Shown piece by piece: positions 9,664 through 18,925 of a DNA stretch of 64,000 nucleotides. Below the pieces are notes generated by a model. The model was given only the letters and a program-made list of their open reading frames with translations. It was not told where the DNA came from and ran no database searches. Position numbers and translations under genes: made by a program. Position 1 is the first letter of the stretch. The number at the start of each line of letters is the position of its first letter. Source of the DNA: Brevundimonas naejangsanensis DSM 23858 (GTDB taxonomy: Bacteria; Pseudomonadota; Alphaproteobacteria; Caulobacterales; Caulobacteraceae); assembly GCF_000421705.1 (NCBI RefSeq), contig NZ_ATXN01000002.1, positions 1,054,001-1,118,000 of the forward strand. Reading direction: 5' to 3'.

Positions 9664-11139
9664 TCAAAAAGCCAAGCCAGGCTTCAAGGCGATGTGCTTG
9701 AGCTCTAGAAAATCCTCGAGCGCAGCGAGGCCATTGAGTCGACCCAAGCCCGACTGTTTGAAGCCGCCCTCCTCAGTGTTGTCATACACCTTAGCCCAGT
9801 CGTTGACCCATACTGAGCCTGCCTCAAGGGCTCGTGCGACCCGCAACGAACGGTTGACATCTTGCGTCCATATGCTTGCGCAAAGGCCGTACTCGCTGTC
9901 GTTCGCCAGCGCGATCGCCTCACGTTCATCGTGGAACCGGTGGATCGTCATCACAGGGCCGAAGGTCTCCTCCTGAGCGATGGGCAGCCGATTATCCTGG
10001 ACCTCAAGTAGAGCGGGTCGATAAAATGCGCCTCTGGCGAGCGGTCCGTCCTTCGGCGCCCCCCCACGCAGGACCACACGCGCGCCACCTTTGATCGCTG
10101 CCTCGACGGCTTCATCCACGCGCTCGACGTTTGCTTTATCGATCAGCGGTCCCATGTCACTCGACACGTCAGCGGCAGGCCCGACTTTCACGTTGCGAAG
10201 GCGCTCTGCGATCCCATCTTTCACTTTATCATAGATCGACGCGTGAACGAGCAAGCGCGAGCCCGTCATGCAGAACTGCCCCGAGAATACGGTGAGGGAC
10301 TTCTCGATTACGGGCAATGCGGCCGCGACGTCGGCGTCCTCGAACACGATCATTGGCGTCTTTCCGCCCAGCTCCATGCCAAAGCGCTTCAACTGCTTTG
10401 AGCCCGCAGCTGCTATTGCCCGACCAGTCCGCGTACTGCCCGTGAAGCTGATTGCAGCGACTTCAGGTGCCTCGACCAAATAAGCCGACCCCTCCGGACC
10501 GCTTTCGAAAAACAGATTTATAACGCCCTTCGGCAAATCCGGCGCCTCCGCCATCACTTGCGCCATGACGCTTGCCGTCTGCGCGACTTGGCCGGGAAGT
10601 TTGATAACCGTGGTGCAGCCAGCAGCAAGGGCTGGGGCCAATGACCGGATCGTCAGGATCGCCGGGGAATTCCACGGCGCGATCACCGCGGCGACGCCGA
10701 TAGGTTGCCGCATGATGATCGAGATGCTGCCCGGCTTTGGCGTCACCGCCCGTCCGCTTTCAAGCAAGGCTGTCGCGGCCGAGTAGCGCAGTTTGCTCGG
10801 TATCATGTCCAGCTCGAACGCGGCTTCCGCGCGCACTTTTCCGTTCTCAAGCATGAGGATGTCGAGCAACCGATCCCGGTGGCGCTCGAATGCAGCGGCC
10901 AGTTGATCAAGCACCCGCGCACGGAGCTCGTTATCATGCGCCCAGCCGGTTTCGTGGAAGGCCGCCGTCGCCGCCGCCACCGCTGCCTTAGCGGCTGCAA
11001 TCCCATTGTCCGGATAGACGCCGATCACCTCATAGGTGGCCGGGTTAATTGACTCGCGGATCGGCCCGTCGCCTACCATTTCGCCGTTAATCCAATTATG
11101 GGCCGCCGAACGCAGCTCATTACCCTGATGATCGCCCAT
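9664..11139 (-). CDS. NAD(P)-dependent aldehyde dehydrogenase
   Basis: From ATG at 11139 (an in-frame GTG sits three codons upstream) the protein has 491 residues, normal for the family. It shows the cofactor motif APWNSPAIL, the glutamate in MELGGKTP, the catalytic cysteine in SGQFCMTGSR, and the C-terminal EEGGFKQSG signature. It lies about 110 bases downstream of the GMC oxidoreductase on the same strand, consistent with a two-step alcohol-to-aldehyde-to-acid pathway. The substrate cannot be told from sequence. Confidence 0.9.
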   Translation of the reverse strand: MGDHQGNELRSAAHNWINGEMVGDGPIRESINPATYEVIGVYPDNGIAAAKAAVAAATAAFHETGWAHDNELRARVLDQLAAAFERHRDRLLDILMLENGKVRAEAAFELDMIPSKLRYSAATALLESGRAVTPKPGSISIIMRQPIGVAAVIAPWNSPAILTIRSLAPALAAGCTTVIKLPGQVAQTASVMAQVMAEAPDLPKGVINLFFESGPEGSAYLVEAPEVAAISFTGSTRTGRAIAAAGSKQLKRFGMELGGKTPMIVFEDADVAAALPVIEKSLTVFSGQFCMTGSRLLVHASIYDKVKDGIAERLRNVKVGPAADVSSDMGPLIDKANVERVDEAVEAAIKGGARVVLRGGAPKDGPLARGAFYRPALLEVQDNRLPIAQEETFGPVMTIHRFHDEREAIALANDSEYGLCASIWTQDVNRSLRVARALEAGSVWVNDWAKVYDNTEEGGFKQSGLGRLNGLAALEDFLELKHIALKPGLAF

Positions 11140-11249
11140 TCTAGTCACTCACTGCTGGATTGATTTGTGTGTCGGCGTCGACGGCTAGGCGGCCATCGAG
11201 CCCACCTGAGCCTGTCCAGGCGGGCCCAATTTTGTTGCCCGCCATCGGC

Positions 11250-12869
11250 CTATCCGTTGCGGATCCAGTCGCTCACGCGCTCGCCGATCATGATGACCGA
11301 AGGATTGGTCGCGACGCTAGGAACATCCGGAAAGATCGAGGCATCCGCGACCCGCAGATTGGCGATGCCACGCACCCGTCCCTGATAGTCGGTCACCGCA
11401 TGAGGATCGCCGTCAGATCCCATCGGCGCCGTAGAGGTGGGATGGTGGTAGATGTCCATCGACGTTGCGAGCGCGCTCTCGATCGCCGCGTCGTCGTTGA
11501 CCGAAGGGCCGGGCGACAACTCCGCTGCGATCATCTTGGACAATGGGCCGGTCGCGGCGATCCTTCGCACCATCTTCACTCCTTCGATGAGCCGGAGACG
11601 GTCTTCCCGTGCAGACAGAAGATTGAATCTGATCTGCGGCGCCGAGGCTGGATCCCGGTTCAGCAACTTAACTGAACCGGTCGATTGCGGACGAGTAAGG
11701 GCCAGCGCCAACATGAAAATGGCGCCCGTGGGCGACATGTGCGGATCGCCATAGTGCACAGCGCTGACCTGGAGATCGCCGTCACTCGCGCCGGGACCCG
11801 ACGATCCAGTCCAAAGGATGGCCCCTACCGGGGGAACCGGCAGGCCAAGGCGTTCGGGATGGGCGGCCCAGATGGTGAAGAAGAAGGGATGCTCCTGTAG
11901 GCGTTGGCCGACCGGCAAGTCTGCTATCAGCGGAATATTCAGGCGCCGCAGGTCCGCCGCAGGGCCAATGCCGGATCGGAGCAGTATGGCCGGCGAGCCA
12001 TAGGCCCCAGACGCCAGAACGACCTCGCCGGCGGCGACATGCTCTCCGCTTACAAGCCGCACCCCGGTCGCGCGCCCGTTTTGCACGGTGACGGTGTCGA
12101 CCATGGTTTCACTGCGAATAGTGAGGTTTGGCCGCGCCCGCACGCCATTCGACAGATAGGTCATGCCAGTGTTGAGGCGCTGGCCCATACGGTTATTCAT
12201 GGGATAAGGACCGACGCCAAAAGGCTTGTCGGAGTTGAAGTCGTCCGTTCGGTCGAACCCTGCCTGCTGCGCTGAAGCGACAAAGGCCCGCTGCATGTCA
12301 GAGATTTCATCATCCTGGAGCTGATGGATCGGCCAGGGACCATTGCGTCCATGCCAAGCATCCTGGCCCGAGGCCGTGCGCTCGCTGCGCTTATAGAAAG
12401 GAAGGACGTCAGCGTGGGTCCAGTTAGGAAGACCGGCTTTGGTCCATCGCTCGAAATCAGAGGCGGGCGCTCGCATCGCCACGCCCGCATTCACAGCCGA
12501 GGACCCGCCCAGGACCTTGCCTCGGGGGACGGGGTACGCCTTCCCCCCAAAGTCCGGCTCGGACGTATAGCCCCAGTCATGCGCCGGATCCCCCCCGATC
12601 AGAGTTTGCAGGCGCACTGCATCCGGATACTGGTCCGGCGCATAGGCCTTGCCAGCCTCGATCAGCAGCACGCGGCGTGACGCATCTTCACTGAGCCGGT
12701 TGGCGAGAACGGCGCCAGCTGAGCCGCCACCGACAACGACAACATCGAATCCGCGGCCAGCAGCGATCGCCTGTGGGCCAAAGGCAGCAGCAGCCCCAAT
12801 CGCGGCAACGCTACCAAGTACAGCTCGCCGGTCGACGCCGTCACCGAGAGTTTTTCCATCGACAACCAT
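11250..12869 (-). CDS. GMC-family FAD-dependent oxidoreductase
   Basis: The start is ATG at 12869, preceded at good spacing by GGAAGAG; an in-frame GTG at 12902 lacks such a site. The 539-residue protein has an N-terminal leader (DRRAVLGSVAAIGAAAAFGP, Tat-like but with only the RR pair conserved), the FAD-binding motif VVVGGGSAGAVLANRLSE, and the C-terminal signature HHPTSTAPMG...VADASIFPDVPSVATNP. GMC enzymes oxidise alcohols or sugars to aldehydes or ketones. The adjacent aldehyde dehydrogenase would take the next step. Confidence 0.9.
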   Translation of the reverse strand: MVVDGKTLGDGVDRRAVLGSVAAIGAAAAFGPQAIAAGRGFDVVVVGGGSAGAVLANRLSEDASRRVLLIEAGKAYAPDQYPDAVRLQTLIGGDPAHDWGYTSEPDFGGKAYPVPRGKVLGGSSAVNAGVAMRAPASDFERWTKAGLPNWTHADVLPFYKRSERTASGQDAWHGRNGPWPIHQLQDDEISDMQRAFVASAQQAGFDRTDDFNSDKPFGVGPYPMNNRMGQRLNTGMTYLSNGVRARPNLTIRSETMVDTVTVQNGRATGVRLVSGEHVAAGEVVLASGAYGSPAILLRSGIGPAADLRRLNIPLIADLPVGQRLQEHPFFFTIWAAHPERLGLPVPPVGAILWTGSSGPGASDGDLQVSAVHYGDPHMSPTGAIFMLALALTRPQSTGSVKLLNRDPASAPQIRFNLLSAREDRLRLIEGVKMVRRIAATGPLSKMIAAELSPGPSVNDDAAIESALATSMDIYHHPTSTAPMGSDGDPHAVTDYQGRVRGIANLRVADASIFPDVPSVATNPSVIMIGERVSDWIRNG

Positions 12870-13173
12870 AGTGCTTCTCTTCCTATCTGGCAAAACCAGC
12901 ACACCTTACTCTATTTTTCTACTTACTGATTACACTGCGACACCTACACAAGGTACGACTATCGACCACGAGGAAACGAGAGTATATTTTGCTTTTAATT
13001 GTATTTCAGCCAGCACAGAACCATTCACCAAGACTGAATGCAGGACACGTACGCCTACACTTGTGGCTTCTGTAGTCACCACTTGTGGGACAGTCCGTTC
13101 TCATTCGTGGAACGACAACGAGCGACGACGCCCCACGCGGAGCCAGAGTCCAGCCCCTGAAAGAACGGTCGGA
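12870..13173. other. AT-richer upstream region of the GMC gene
   Basis: About 300 bases with visibly lower GC than the flanking genes up to roughly 13020. This is the only space for the GMC/aldehyde dehydrogenase promoter. No convincing gene lies here; open frames on both strands lack domains. Confidence 0.4.
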
Positions 13174-13224
13174 ATGATGCGTGCGAGACTTACAGAAGAG
13201 CAGATCATCGGGATGCTGCGGGGA
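13174..13224 (+). pseudogene. Remnant of IS3-family transposase orfA
   Basis: The translation MMRARLTEEQIIGMLRG matches the conserved N-terminus of IS3-family OrfA proteins; compare [17 protein letters not shown] in the complete copy at 28092. Similarity stops after about 17 codons, no helix-turn-helix remainder or OrfB follows, and no inverted repeats were found. It is a dead fragment adjoining the recombinase scrap at 13297. Confidence 0.6.
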
Positions 13225-13296
13225 ACGAGACCGGCGCCGAAAGGGGCGAGCCGGACAGGCACCCCACCATAGCCTAGCCCGCCGCTCGCAGATCGG

Positions 13297-13500
13297 ATGG
13301 GGCGGACTCTCCAAGGAGCGCTTGATGCGAACTCGATCCAGCAGCAGAAATCTGCCATCGCTTCGTATGCGAGTTCGCGCGGATATCAGGTCGTCAGCAC
13401 CTCTGCTGACGAGGGTATGAGGGGTCTGCTTATCGACCAGCGATCAAGCCTCAAGACCATGCTCGCAGACGTGCTTAGCGGCACTCCAGGTGACGTGATC
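13297..13500 (+). pseudogene. Fragment of serine recombinase (resolvase) gene
   Basis: The translated stretch contains SIQQQKSAIASYASSRGY, then VVSTSADEGMRGLLIDQRSS and LKTMLADVLSGT, which matches the core of the resolvase N-terminal domain just after its catalytic-serine motif. The catalytic YxRVS segment and everything after the first 70 or so residues are missing, and similarity dies out by about 13500. With the adjoining IS3 fragment it marks a decayed mobile-element site. Confidence 0.6.
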
Positions 13501-13694
13501 GCTTCATTCTGTCCGTCCTTTCGAGGGACGGACTCTAGCTATTCCTGGAGAAGTTTCGGGGGATCACGTCAGGGCGCGCCACAGCGGGGCTTTCAGTAAA
13601 TAGCGATGCGCGACCTTCTCGACTGGGTCCCGCTTCACCTTACAGACCAATCTGACGGTCTAATTTCCGTCACTCGTCGTGGCGGAACGTCGGG

Positions 13695-14588
13695 TCAGTT
13701 AACAACTGCGGCTGCCACGATCCAATCCACGAACGCTCGTAGACGTCCGTTTTGGTGACGATTGGCCGGATAAATCAGGTGGTAGTCCATCGACGGTTGC
13801 AACCAGTCATCCAGAAGGGTGACCAGGCGTCCGTCATTGATAAAGGGCTGCATCATGGGGAGGATGCTCTGCCCAATGCCCAATCCCGCAGCCATCATAT
13901 CGATATGGCCGCTGCTTTCATTAGCCAGGATCGCAAACTGGGCCAGTTGCGTCTTAACGCCGTCCTTCTCGAGTTGGATCGGCACAGTTCGGGAGGTTGC
14001 CGCGAAGAAATAGCCCACAAGGTCGTGGCCTTGCCGGAGATCTTCCGCGGTTAGAGGGCAGCCTTTATGTGCAAGATAGCTCGGGGAGGCCGCAAGCGCT
14101 GTCGTGGCAGTAAAAAGTCGGCGGGCGATCAAGCTCGTATCACGGAGCTCGCCAACCCGGATCGCACAGTCGACCCCTTCTCCCACGATATCGATCGTTC
14201 GATCCGACATCCCGAGTTCGAGCTGGAGCTCAGGATAGCGGCGACGGAAATCCGGCAACCGATCAATGAGAAAATGTTTTGCGAACGACGACGGGACGTC
14301 GACGCGTAATCGGCCACGGGGAGTGAGACGTCTGCCACGCACGCGCTCTTCCGTCTCATCCAGATCTAGCACGATAGGCATGACGCTGGCGTAGTAGTCC
14401 GCCCCTTCCGGCGTCACGACAGCCTTGCGCGTCGTCCTCTGCATGAGCTTGACGCCAAGATGCTGCTCCAAGTCTGCAACCAGCTTGCTAACAGTCGATC
14501 TAGGCATCCCCAGGTGGTCAGCCGCACGCGTGAATGACCCAGATTCAGCTACTCGAACGAACGCCCTTATGGCGAGGAGATGGTTCAT
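13695..14588 (-). CDS. LysR-family transcriptional regulator
   Basis: Starting at the ATG at 14588 (MNHLLAIRAFVRVAESGSF) the protein has 297 residues. The open frame extends 18 codons upstream, but this start gives the normal LysR N-terminus. The helix-turn-helix is AADHLGMPRSTVSKLVADLE and the RTTRKAVVT that follows is CrgA-subgroup-like. It is divergent from the old-yellow-enzyme gene beginning at 14731, with 142 bases between starts, the classic layout for a LysR regulator and its target. Confidence 0.88.
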   Translation of the reverse strand: MNHLLAIRAFVRVAESGSFTRAADHLGMPRSTVSKLVADLEQHLGVKLMQRTTRKAVVTPEGADYYASVMPIVLDLDETEERVRGRRLTPRGRLRVDVPSSFAKHFLIDRLPDFRRRYPELQLELGMSDRTIDIVGEGVDCAIRVGELRDTSLIARRLFTATTALAASPSYLAHKGCPLTAEDLRQGHDLVGYFFAATSRTVPIQLEKDGVKTQLAQFAILANESSGHIDMMAAGLGIGQSILPMMQPFINDGRLVTLLDDWLQPSMDYHLIYPANRHQNGRLRAFVDWIVAAAVVN

Positions 14589-14730
14589 CCTAGGCTCCAG
14601 CAGAGACAATCTGCGCCGCGCAGATTGTCCATAGGTCTGCATAATGATGTCAGATCCAAGCTCTTCAGTCGCCCCCTATAGACACCCAAGTTTTAGCTCA
14701 ACAGCGGCGCTATGCTGCCAGGAGCCAACC

Positions 14731-15855
14731 ATGATCGACCTGTTCTCGCCCTTCAACCTGTCCGGACTGCCTCTTCGAAATCGAATAGCTATGGCGCCCC
14801 TGACACGTTCTCGCTCCCCGGAAAACATTCCGACGGAGCGCAACGCTCTTTACTATGCCCAGCGAGCCACGGCGGGTCTGATCATCAGCGAGGGCGCGCC
14901 AATTTCCCGGGAGGGCCAAGGCTACCTGTTCAATCCAGGCCTCTACACGCCAGAACAGTCGGCCGGTTGGCGCCTCGTGACGAAGTCAGTGCATGCGGCC
15001 GGGGGCGCTATATTCGCCCAGCTATGGCATGTGGGCCGCGTATCACATACCAGCGTTCATCCCGACAACACCAGCCCGGTAGGCCCATCCGCCAAGGCAG
15101 CCATCGGCGCTCTTGTATTCGCGTACAATGACAAGGGCGAGGCTGGCATGGTCCAGGCTTCGCAGCCGCGCGCCCTCGAGACCGCCGAGATTCAACGCGT
15201 CGTTGAGGACTTCGCCTCTGCGGCAGCGCGCGCCGTCGAGGCGGGCTTCGATGGCGTCGAGATTCACGGCGCCAACAGCTACCTGCTGGAACAGTTCCTG
15301 AACCCAGTCGTAAATGACCGGTCGGACCAGTACGGCGGCTCGCTGGAGAATCGCCTGCGATTTCCGCTCGAAGTCGTTGACGCTGTGATCGCCCGGATCG
15401 GTAAGCACCGCACGGCGATCCGTGTCTCTCCCTATTCGCAGATCTTCGACATGCCGCTCTTCGACGGCCTGGAGCAAACTTACACGGCCTTCGTCCGCGC
15501 CCTTGGCCAACGCGGCGTCGCCTACGTCCATATCATGGACCATACGGAGGTCAGCGCGGGTGAAGGCGAGCCCTCGCCACTGGCTTCCCGCATTGACCCC
15601 CTGTTGCTCCAGTTCCGTTCAGATCTACCCGCCTCTGCTCTGATTGTGGCAGGGAATATGTCGCCAGTGCGCGCCAAGGCATTGGTCGCTTCTGGGACGG
15701 TGGACCTGATTGCGTTCGGCCGCCCTTTCATCGCCAATCCAGACCTCGTCGAGAGGTTGCGTCACGATTGGCCGCTAGCCACCCCGCAGCCTGAGACCTT
15801 TTACGGTGGTGGGGCTGAGGGATATATCGACTATCCGCCTCATCGCGTTCGCTGA
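14731..15855 (+). CDS. Old yellow enzyme family alkene/nitro-ester reductase
   Basis: The ATG at 14731 has AGGAG seven bases upstream and gives a 374-residue protein of typical length; the frame also runs 29 codons further upstream to 14644. Signatures of the NemA/OYE group are present: an FMN-binding N-terminus (MAPLTRSRSPENIPTE), HVGRVSH, the substrate-binding HGANSYLLEQFLNP, YGGSLENRLRFPLEV, and a C-terminal LIAFGRPFIANPDL. These FMN enzymes use NAD(P)H to reduce activated C=C bonds and nitro compounds. The divergent LysR gene is the likely regulator. Confidence 0.9.
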   Translation: MIDLFSPFNLSGLPLRNRIAMAPLTRSRSPENIPTERNALYYAQRATAGLIISEGAPISREGQGYLFNPGLYTPEQSAGWRLVTKSVHAAGGAIFAQLWHVGRVSHTSVHPDNTSPVGPSAKAAIGALVFAYNDKGEAGMVQASQPRALETAEIQRVVEDFASAAARAVEAGFDGVEIHGANSYLLEQFLNPVVNDRSDQYGGSLENRLRFPLEVVDAVIARIGKHRTAIRVSPYSQIFDMPLFDGLEQTYTAFVRALGQRGVAYVHIMDHTEVSAGEGEPSPLASRIDPLLLQFRSDLPASALIVAGNMSPVRAKALVASGTVDLIAFGRPFIANPDLVERLRHDWPLATPQPETFYGGGAEGYIDYPPHRVR

Positions 15856-15902
15856 CCGATCCAAGGCCCCGATGCAGTTGGGGAACCGACCAGCGGATCG
15901 CC

Positions 15903-16298
15903 CTAACGTACCGTCATCCGGCAGTGTTCAGCAAAGCCGCTGATGAAGATGCCTAAACGACGGCTCGCATTCTCGTCGATTAACTGCCCCTCTGCATCGA
16001 AGGCCGCGCCCGCGTGCGGGATCAACAGTCGCGCCCCGAACCACGGCGCGGCCCCAAGGGTGTGCAGGACCGGCAGCCAGGCGGCTTGACTCATCACCGT
16101 GCCGAAGGGGCCCGGCGAAGCGCCCAAGATCGCGACCGGCCGCCCGCCGAACACCCGGTCGATGTCCGAGGCCGGGCGACTGAGCCAGTCGATGGCGTTC
16201 TTGAACACGCCGGGAATGCCGTGGTTGTACTCGGGTGTGAACAGCAGCAGGCTACGGTCGTCATCGATGGTCTTGACGCTCAGACGTCCGTTGCGCAC
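15903..16298 (-). pseudogene. 5'-truncated NAD(P)H-dependent FMN reductase
   Basis: The protein carries the unmistakable TPEYNHGIPGVFKNAIDWLSRP of NAD(P)H:FMN reductases and a complete C-terminus, but only 131 residues from a GTG at 16298. The frame continues upstream only to a stop at about 16340, so the first 50-60 residues, including the FMN-phosphate loop, are absent. No matching 5' fragment was found elsewhere in the window. The break near 16340 probably marks the left edge of inserted DNA. Confidence 0.75.
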
Positions 16299-16457
16299 GG
16301 CTGGCGGTTTGATGACCTCGGGGGCCGCTTGCGAGGCTTAGTAGAGATGTTGAGATGGATTTCGCAGTTTATCGGACAACCGCGTAGCCGCACCGCGCCA
16401 GGTGAAGATGACAACTACGTTTACTCCGTAGCCCTATAAATCAGGGTTCGGGAATTG

Positions 16458-16541
16458 ACCGGAAACCATTGGTATCACAATGGGTTCCGGTCTACTCGTT
16501 TTCACCATGTGTTGCTACGGACCCGGCGCTACAGCGCCGGG
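16458..16541. repeat. Two strong hairpins at the island edge
   Basis: Stem one: ACCGGAAACCATTG (16458-16471) pairs with CAATGGGTTCCGGT (16478-16491) with one mismatch. Stem two: CCCGGCGCT (16522-16530) pairs exactly with AGCGCCGGG (16533-16541) around a two-base loop. They lie between the truncated FMN reductase and the 3' end of the defence island. They may be a terminator for the minus-strand genes ending at 16548, although no T-run is seen, or an element end. Confidence 0.5.
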
Positions 16542-16547
16542 ACATTG

Positions 16548-16718
16548 TCACTGGCGGCTCTCTACAGCGCAACGAATAGCGCGTTCGATTCGGGCCGGCA
16601 GTTTGTTCAGGCATCCATGATTTTGCGTCAGCCAGCGGTTTTCAGCGGAATTTATGTGGCTATCGGCGGCAATTCGGATGTTGGGCGCTAGGTCACTCGG
16701 CGGCGTCCAACTCGTCAT
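16548..16718 (-). CDS. Possible small protein overlapping nuclease-like gene
   Basis: A 56-codon frame (MTSWTPPSDLAPNIRIAADS at its start) begins inside the last codons of the gene at 16693-18318, in another frame, and continues beyond its stop. This overlap would allow translational coupling. No domain is recognised, and chance cannot be excluded. The two hairpins follow its stop at once, which fits a terminator. Confidence 0.3.
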   Translation of the reverse strand: MTSWTPPSDLAPNIRIAADSHINSAENRWLTQNHGCLNKLPARIERAIRCAVESRQ

Positions 16719-18318
16719 CCAACGAGACGACTTCAATCGCCAGACCTTTGAACTCAGGCGGTTTAGATTTCGTAGGAGCCATCCATGACTGCACTTTTCC
16801 TGCGGCCTCGTCGGCTTCGAATTGCTTGGCGACTTCGGCAAGCGGGTGACGGAAGAAATGCTGGTTGAGAGCGTCGGCAAGGGCCTTCTCTTTGCCCGCC
16901 CTCGCCAGCGCCAGAACCGCATCGCCGTCCTTCCAGTCGATCTTCGCCTTTACGCGGCGGACCTGTTCCTCTTTCAGTTTCGCCAACGCATCAGGTGCGA
17001 TGCTGCCACTCGTCCAGATTTCGAAGCGCTGCTCTGCCTCGCGTAAATACCCGTGCTGAGCGTAATGAACGCGGAATGTGGGAATCTTCGCGAGCCATTC
17101 CTCCACCTCTGCCAGACTCAACACACCGCCCGGCTCCTTACCTTTGCATTCAATGGCCGTGACGATTGCGTTCTGGTTGGTGATCGTCTGAACGTCGATA
17201 TCCGCTGTCTTCCCGGTGCTCGGGTCTTTGGCGGTGACGCCCATATCCATCGTCATGGCTGTGCGCCTTGCAAGATAGCCCGCCACCATCTCAAACAGGA
17301 TGCCCCGAAGGTTCTTGTTGCGTCCTTCGATATCAAACAGGTTGTTCAACAGCATGGTGAGGCGTTCGGGGCTCGATGACGCATATTTCGCGGCATTCTT
17401 GAGCACTTCGCAGAGCGAGGCGATTGCCTCCCCGACACGCCTCCCGAACAGGTCTTTGGGGGTTGCCAGCATAACGCCCGCCGCATGTCCTGCGGTCATT
17501 GCTTCGCCCGTGAAGCCTTCCGCGACGATGATCGACAGAATGCCGATATCCTTGAAGCTGGCTTTGAGAACGCGAGCTTTGCGGATGAAGAACTGAATCT
17601 CATGGACGGTCAAAATGCCTTCGGCGAAAACGTCCGCCACAACGAAACCCGGTTTGCTTGCCGATCCCTGCAACGGTAGGAGATAGCTCGGCCCGGCAAG
17701 ATCGAATGCGAAAGGCCCGATCGGCTTCAAGTCTTCGTCGCCCCGGATGCGGATAGCGTTGTAACTCGCGAGGCCAATTTTTCGGCACCATTCGCGCAGG
17801 CCATCCAGCAAGACACGTTCCGTAATGTCCCGCGCCCGCATGGCAGCGGGTGTGCCCATGGCCAAGCTCGGAGCCGTGTGGAAACAGCGGCCATATTCCG
17901 GGTCGTGGAATTCCTTGAGGAAGTCGGACTTTATGAGACGGCTGGCGACCGTATCAGCCGGGACTTGCCCGGTCTTAGGCCTGACCGTCGCACCGCTTAC
18001 AACCGCGAATTGCTCGACAGGAATTATGCCGCCCCGAGCGATCACGCCGTCGATAGCCGCCGCCGTAATCGAATTGGTTTCGCGGAGATCGCGCAGGAAA
18101 TTTTGCCAGAACCGTTCGCCGTTACGGTCCTTCTCCAGATAGAGGAACGCCTCGCGTTTAGGCAGGAGCGGAACAGGAAAGCTGCGGACCGGCGGCTTGG
18201 CTCGCGATACGCGTTGACGCGCTGCCTCTGCGGATAAACCAGATGCGACAAATGCCTCAACGATCCGTGAGGAACGTGAGGGACCATGCTCGGAAAGGTA
18301 CTGCGCAACGCTGGTCAT
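16693..18318 (-). CDS. Putative PD-(D/E)XK nuclease-like defence protein
   Basis: The 541-residue protein (ATG at 18318; a GTG at 18330 is also possible) begins with a probable winged helix (SVAQYLSEHGPSRSSRIVEAF, then AEAARQRVSRA). Near residue 390 it has KTADIDVQTITNQNAIVTAIECKGKE, an arrangement of acidic residue then E-x-K resembling a PD-(D/E)XK nuclease core. I do not recognise a named family. It is divergent from the HigA/type III restriction genes, sharing a 280-base intergenic region, so a restriction or abortive-infection role is likely but inferred from context. Confidence 0.6.
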   Translation of the reverse strand: MTSVAQYLSEHGPSRSSRIVEAFVASGLSAEAARQRVSRAKPPVRSFPVPLLPKREAFLYLEKDRNGERFWQNFLRDLRETNSITAAAIDGVIARGGIIPVEQFAVVSGATVRPKTGQVPADTVASRLIKSDFLKEFHDPEYGRCFHTAPSLAMGTPAAMRARDITERVLLDGLREWCRKIGLASYNAIRIRGDEDLKPIGPFAFDLAGPSYLLPLQGSASKPGFVVADVFAEGILTVHEIQFFIRKARVLKASFKDIGILSIIVAEGFTGEAMTAGHAAGVMLATPKDLFGRRVGEAIASLCEVLKNAAKYASSSPERLTMLLNNLFDIEGRNKNLRGILFEMVAGYLARRTAMTMDMGVTAKDPSTGKTADIDVQTITNQNAIVTAIECKGKEPGGVLSLAEVEEWLAKIPTFRVHYAQHGYLREAEQRFEIWTSGSIAPDALAKLKEEQVRRVKAKIDWKDGDAVLALARAGKEKALADALNQHFFRHPLAEVAKQFEADEAAGKVQSWMAPTKSKPPEFKGLAIEVVSLDDELDAAE

Positions 18319-18466
18319 AGGGCATGTCACACTACTTAATTTATTAATTCAACTACCTCCACGGCCTCGTTTTTCAACGATGTGTTCAGGGTTGTTTTAA
18401 ATCAATGGCTTAGAGGGCTGTTTCCGGGTCCGATTTTTTGGTCTCTGTCACAATGGTTTTTTGGAG

Positions 18467-18540
18467 GCAGGCTTTTGGCCTGCTTTCGCGCCCGAAAATA
18501 GGTGCTTGGCACTGCCATGCGCCGTAAAGCGTAACTTTAC
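18467..18540. promoter_or_regulatory. Hairpin and operator-like repeat upstream of higA
   Basis: GCAGGC (18467-18472) pairs with GCCTGC (18478-18483), and GTAAAG (18524-18529) pairs with CTTTAC (18535-18540). The second dyad is about 60 bases before the HigA-like gene and could be its autoregulatory operator, controlling the restriction operon. The whole 18319-18601 gap is AT-richer than its flanks; no HigB toxin gene or remnant was found in it. Confidence 0.4.
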
Positions 18541-18601
18541 AGGAAACGTTATGTCCGATACGCTGCATCCGAATCGATGAACATTCAACGGGCAGCGCGC
18601 G

Positions 18602-18925
18602 ATGACCGATGAGGATGACCTTCGGCTGAAGACGCCCGCCCATCCGGGTGGCTTCGTGAAGCAAGAGGTCTTGAAACCGCTCGGCTTATCCGTAACGGAT
18701 GCGGCAGACGCGCTTGGCGTTACGCGGCCGGCCTTGTCAGCGCTTCTGAACGAGCGTGCGCACCTGTCGCCAGAAATGGCGATCCGGATTGAAAAAGCGT
18801 TCGGCGTCTCGATGGAGACGCTGATGCGCATGCAGAACAGCTACGACATTGCGCAGGCCCGCAGGCGGGAAGCCGAGATCAAGGTCGAGCGATACACGGG
18901 AATGAATACGAAGGGTCGAGCATGA
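18602..18925 (+). CDS. higA: HigA-like XRE regulator of the restriction operon
   Basis: The 107-residue protein has the HigA antidote signature: HPGGFVKQEVLKPLGLSVTDAADALGV, RPALSALLNERA and LSPEMAIRIEKAFG (residues 18-66), a helix-turn-helix of the XRE type. HigA normally neutralises and represses the HigB toxin, but no HigB lies next to it. Its stop overlaps the start of the type III methyltransferase (ATGA at 18922), so it probably acts as a controller protein timing expression of the restriction genes. That role is inference. Confidence 0.75.
   Translation: MTDEDDLRLKTPAHPGGFVKQEVLKPLGLSVTDAADALGVTRPALSALLNERAHLSPEMAIRIEKAFGVSMETLMRMQNSYDIAQARRREAEIKVERYTGMNTKGRA

Noticed and set aside
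18331..18601. Search for a HigB toxin before higA
   Set aside because: No frame in the gap shows HigB-like sequence; the HigA appears solitary.
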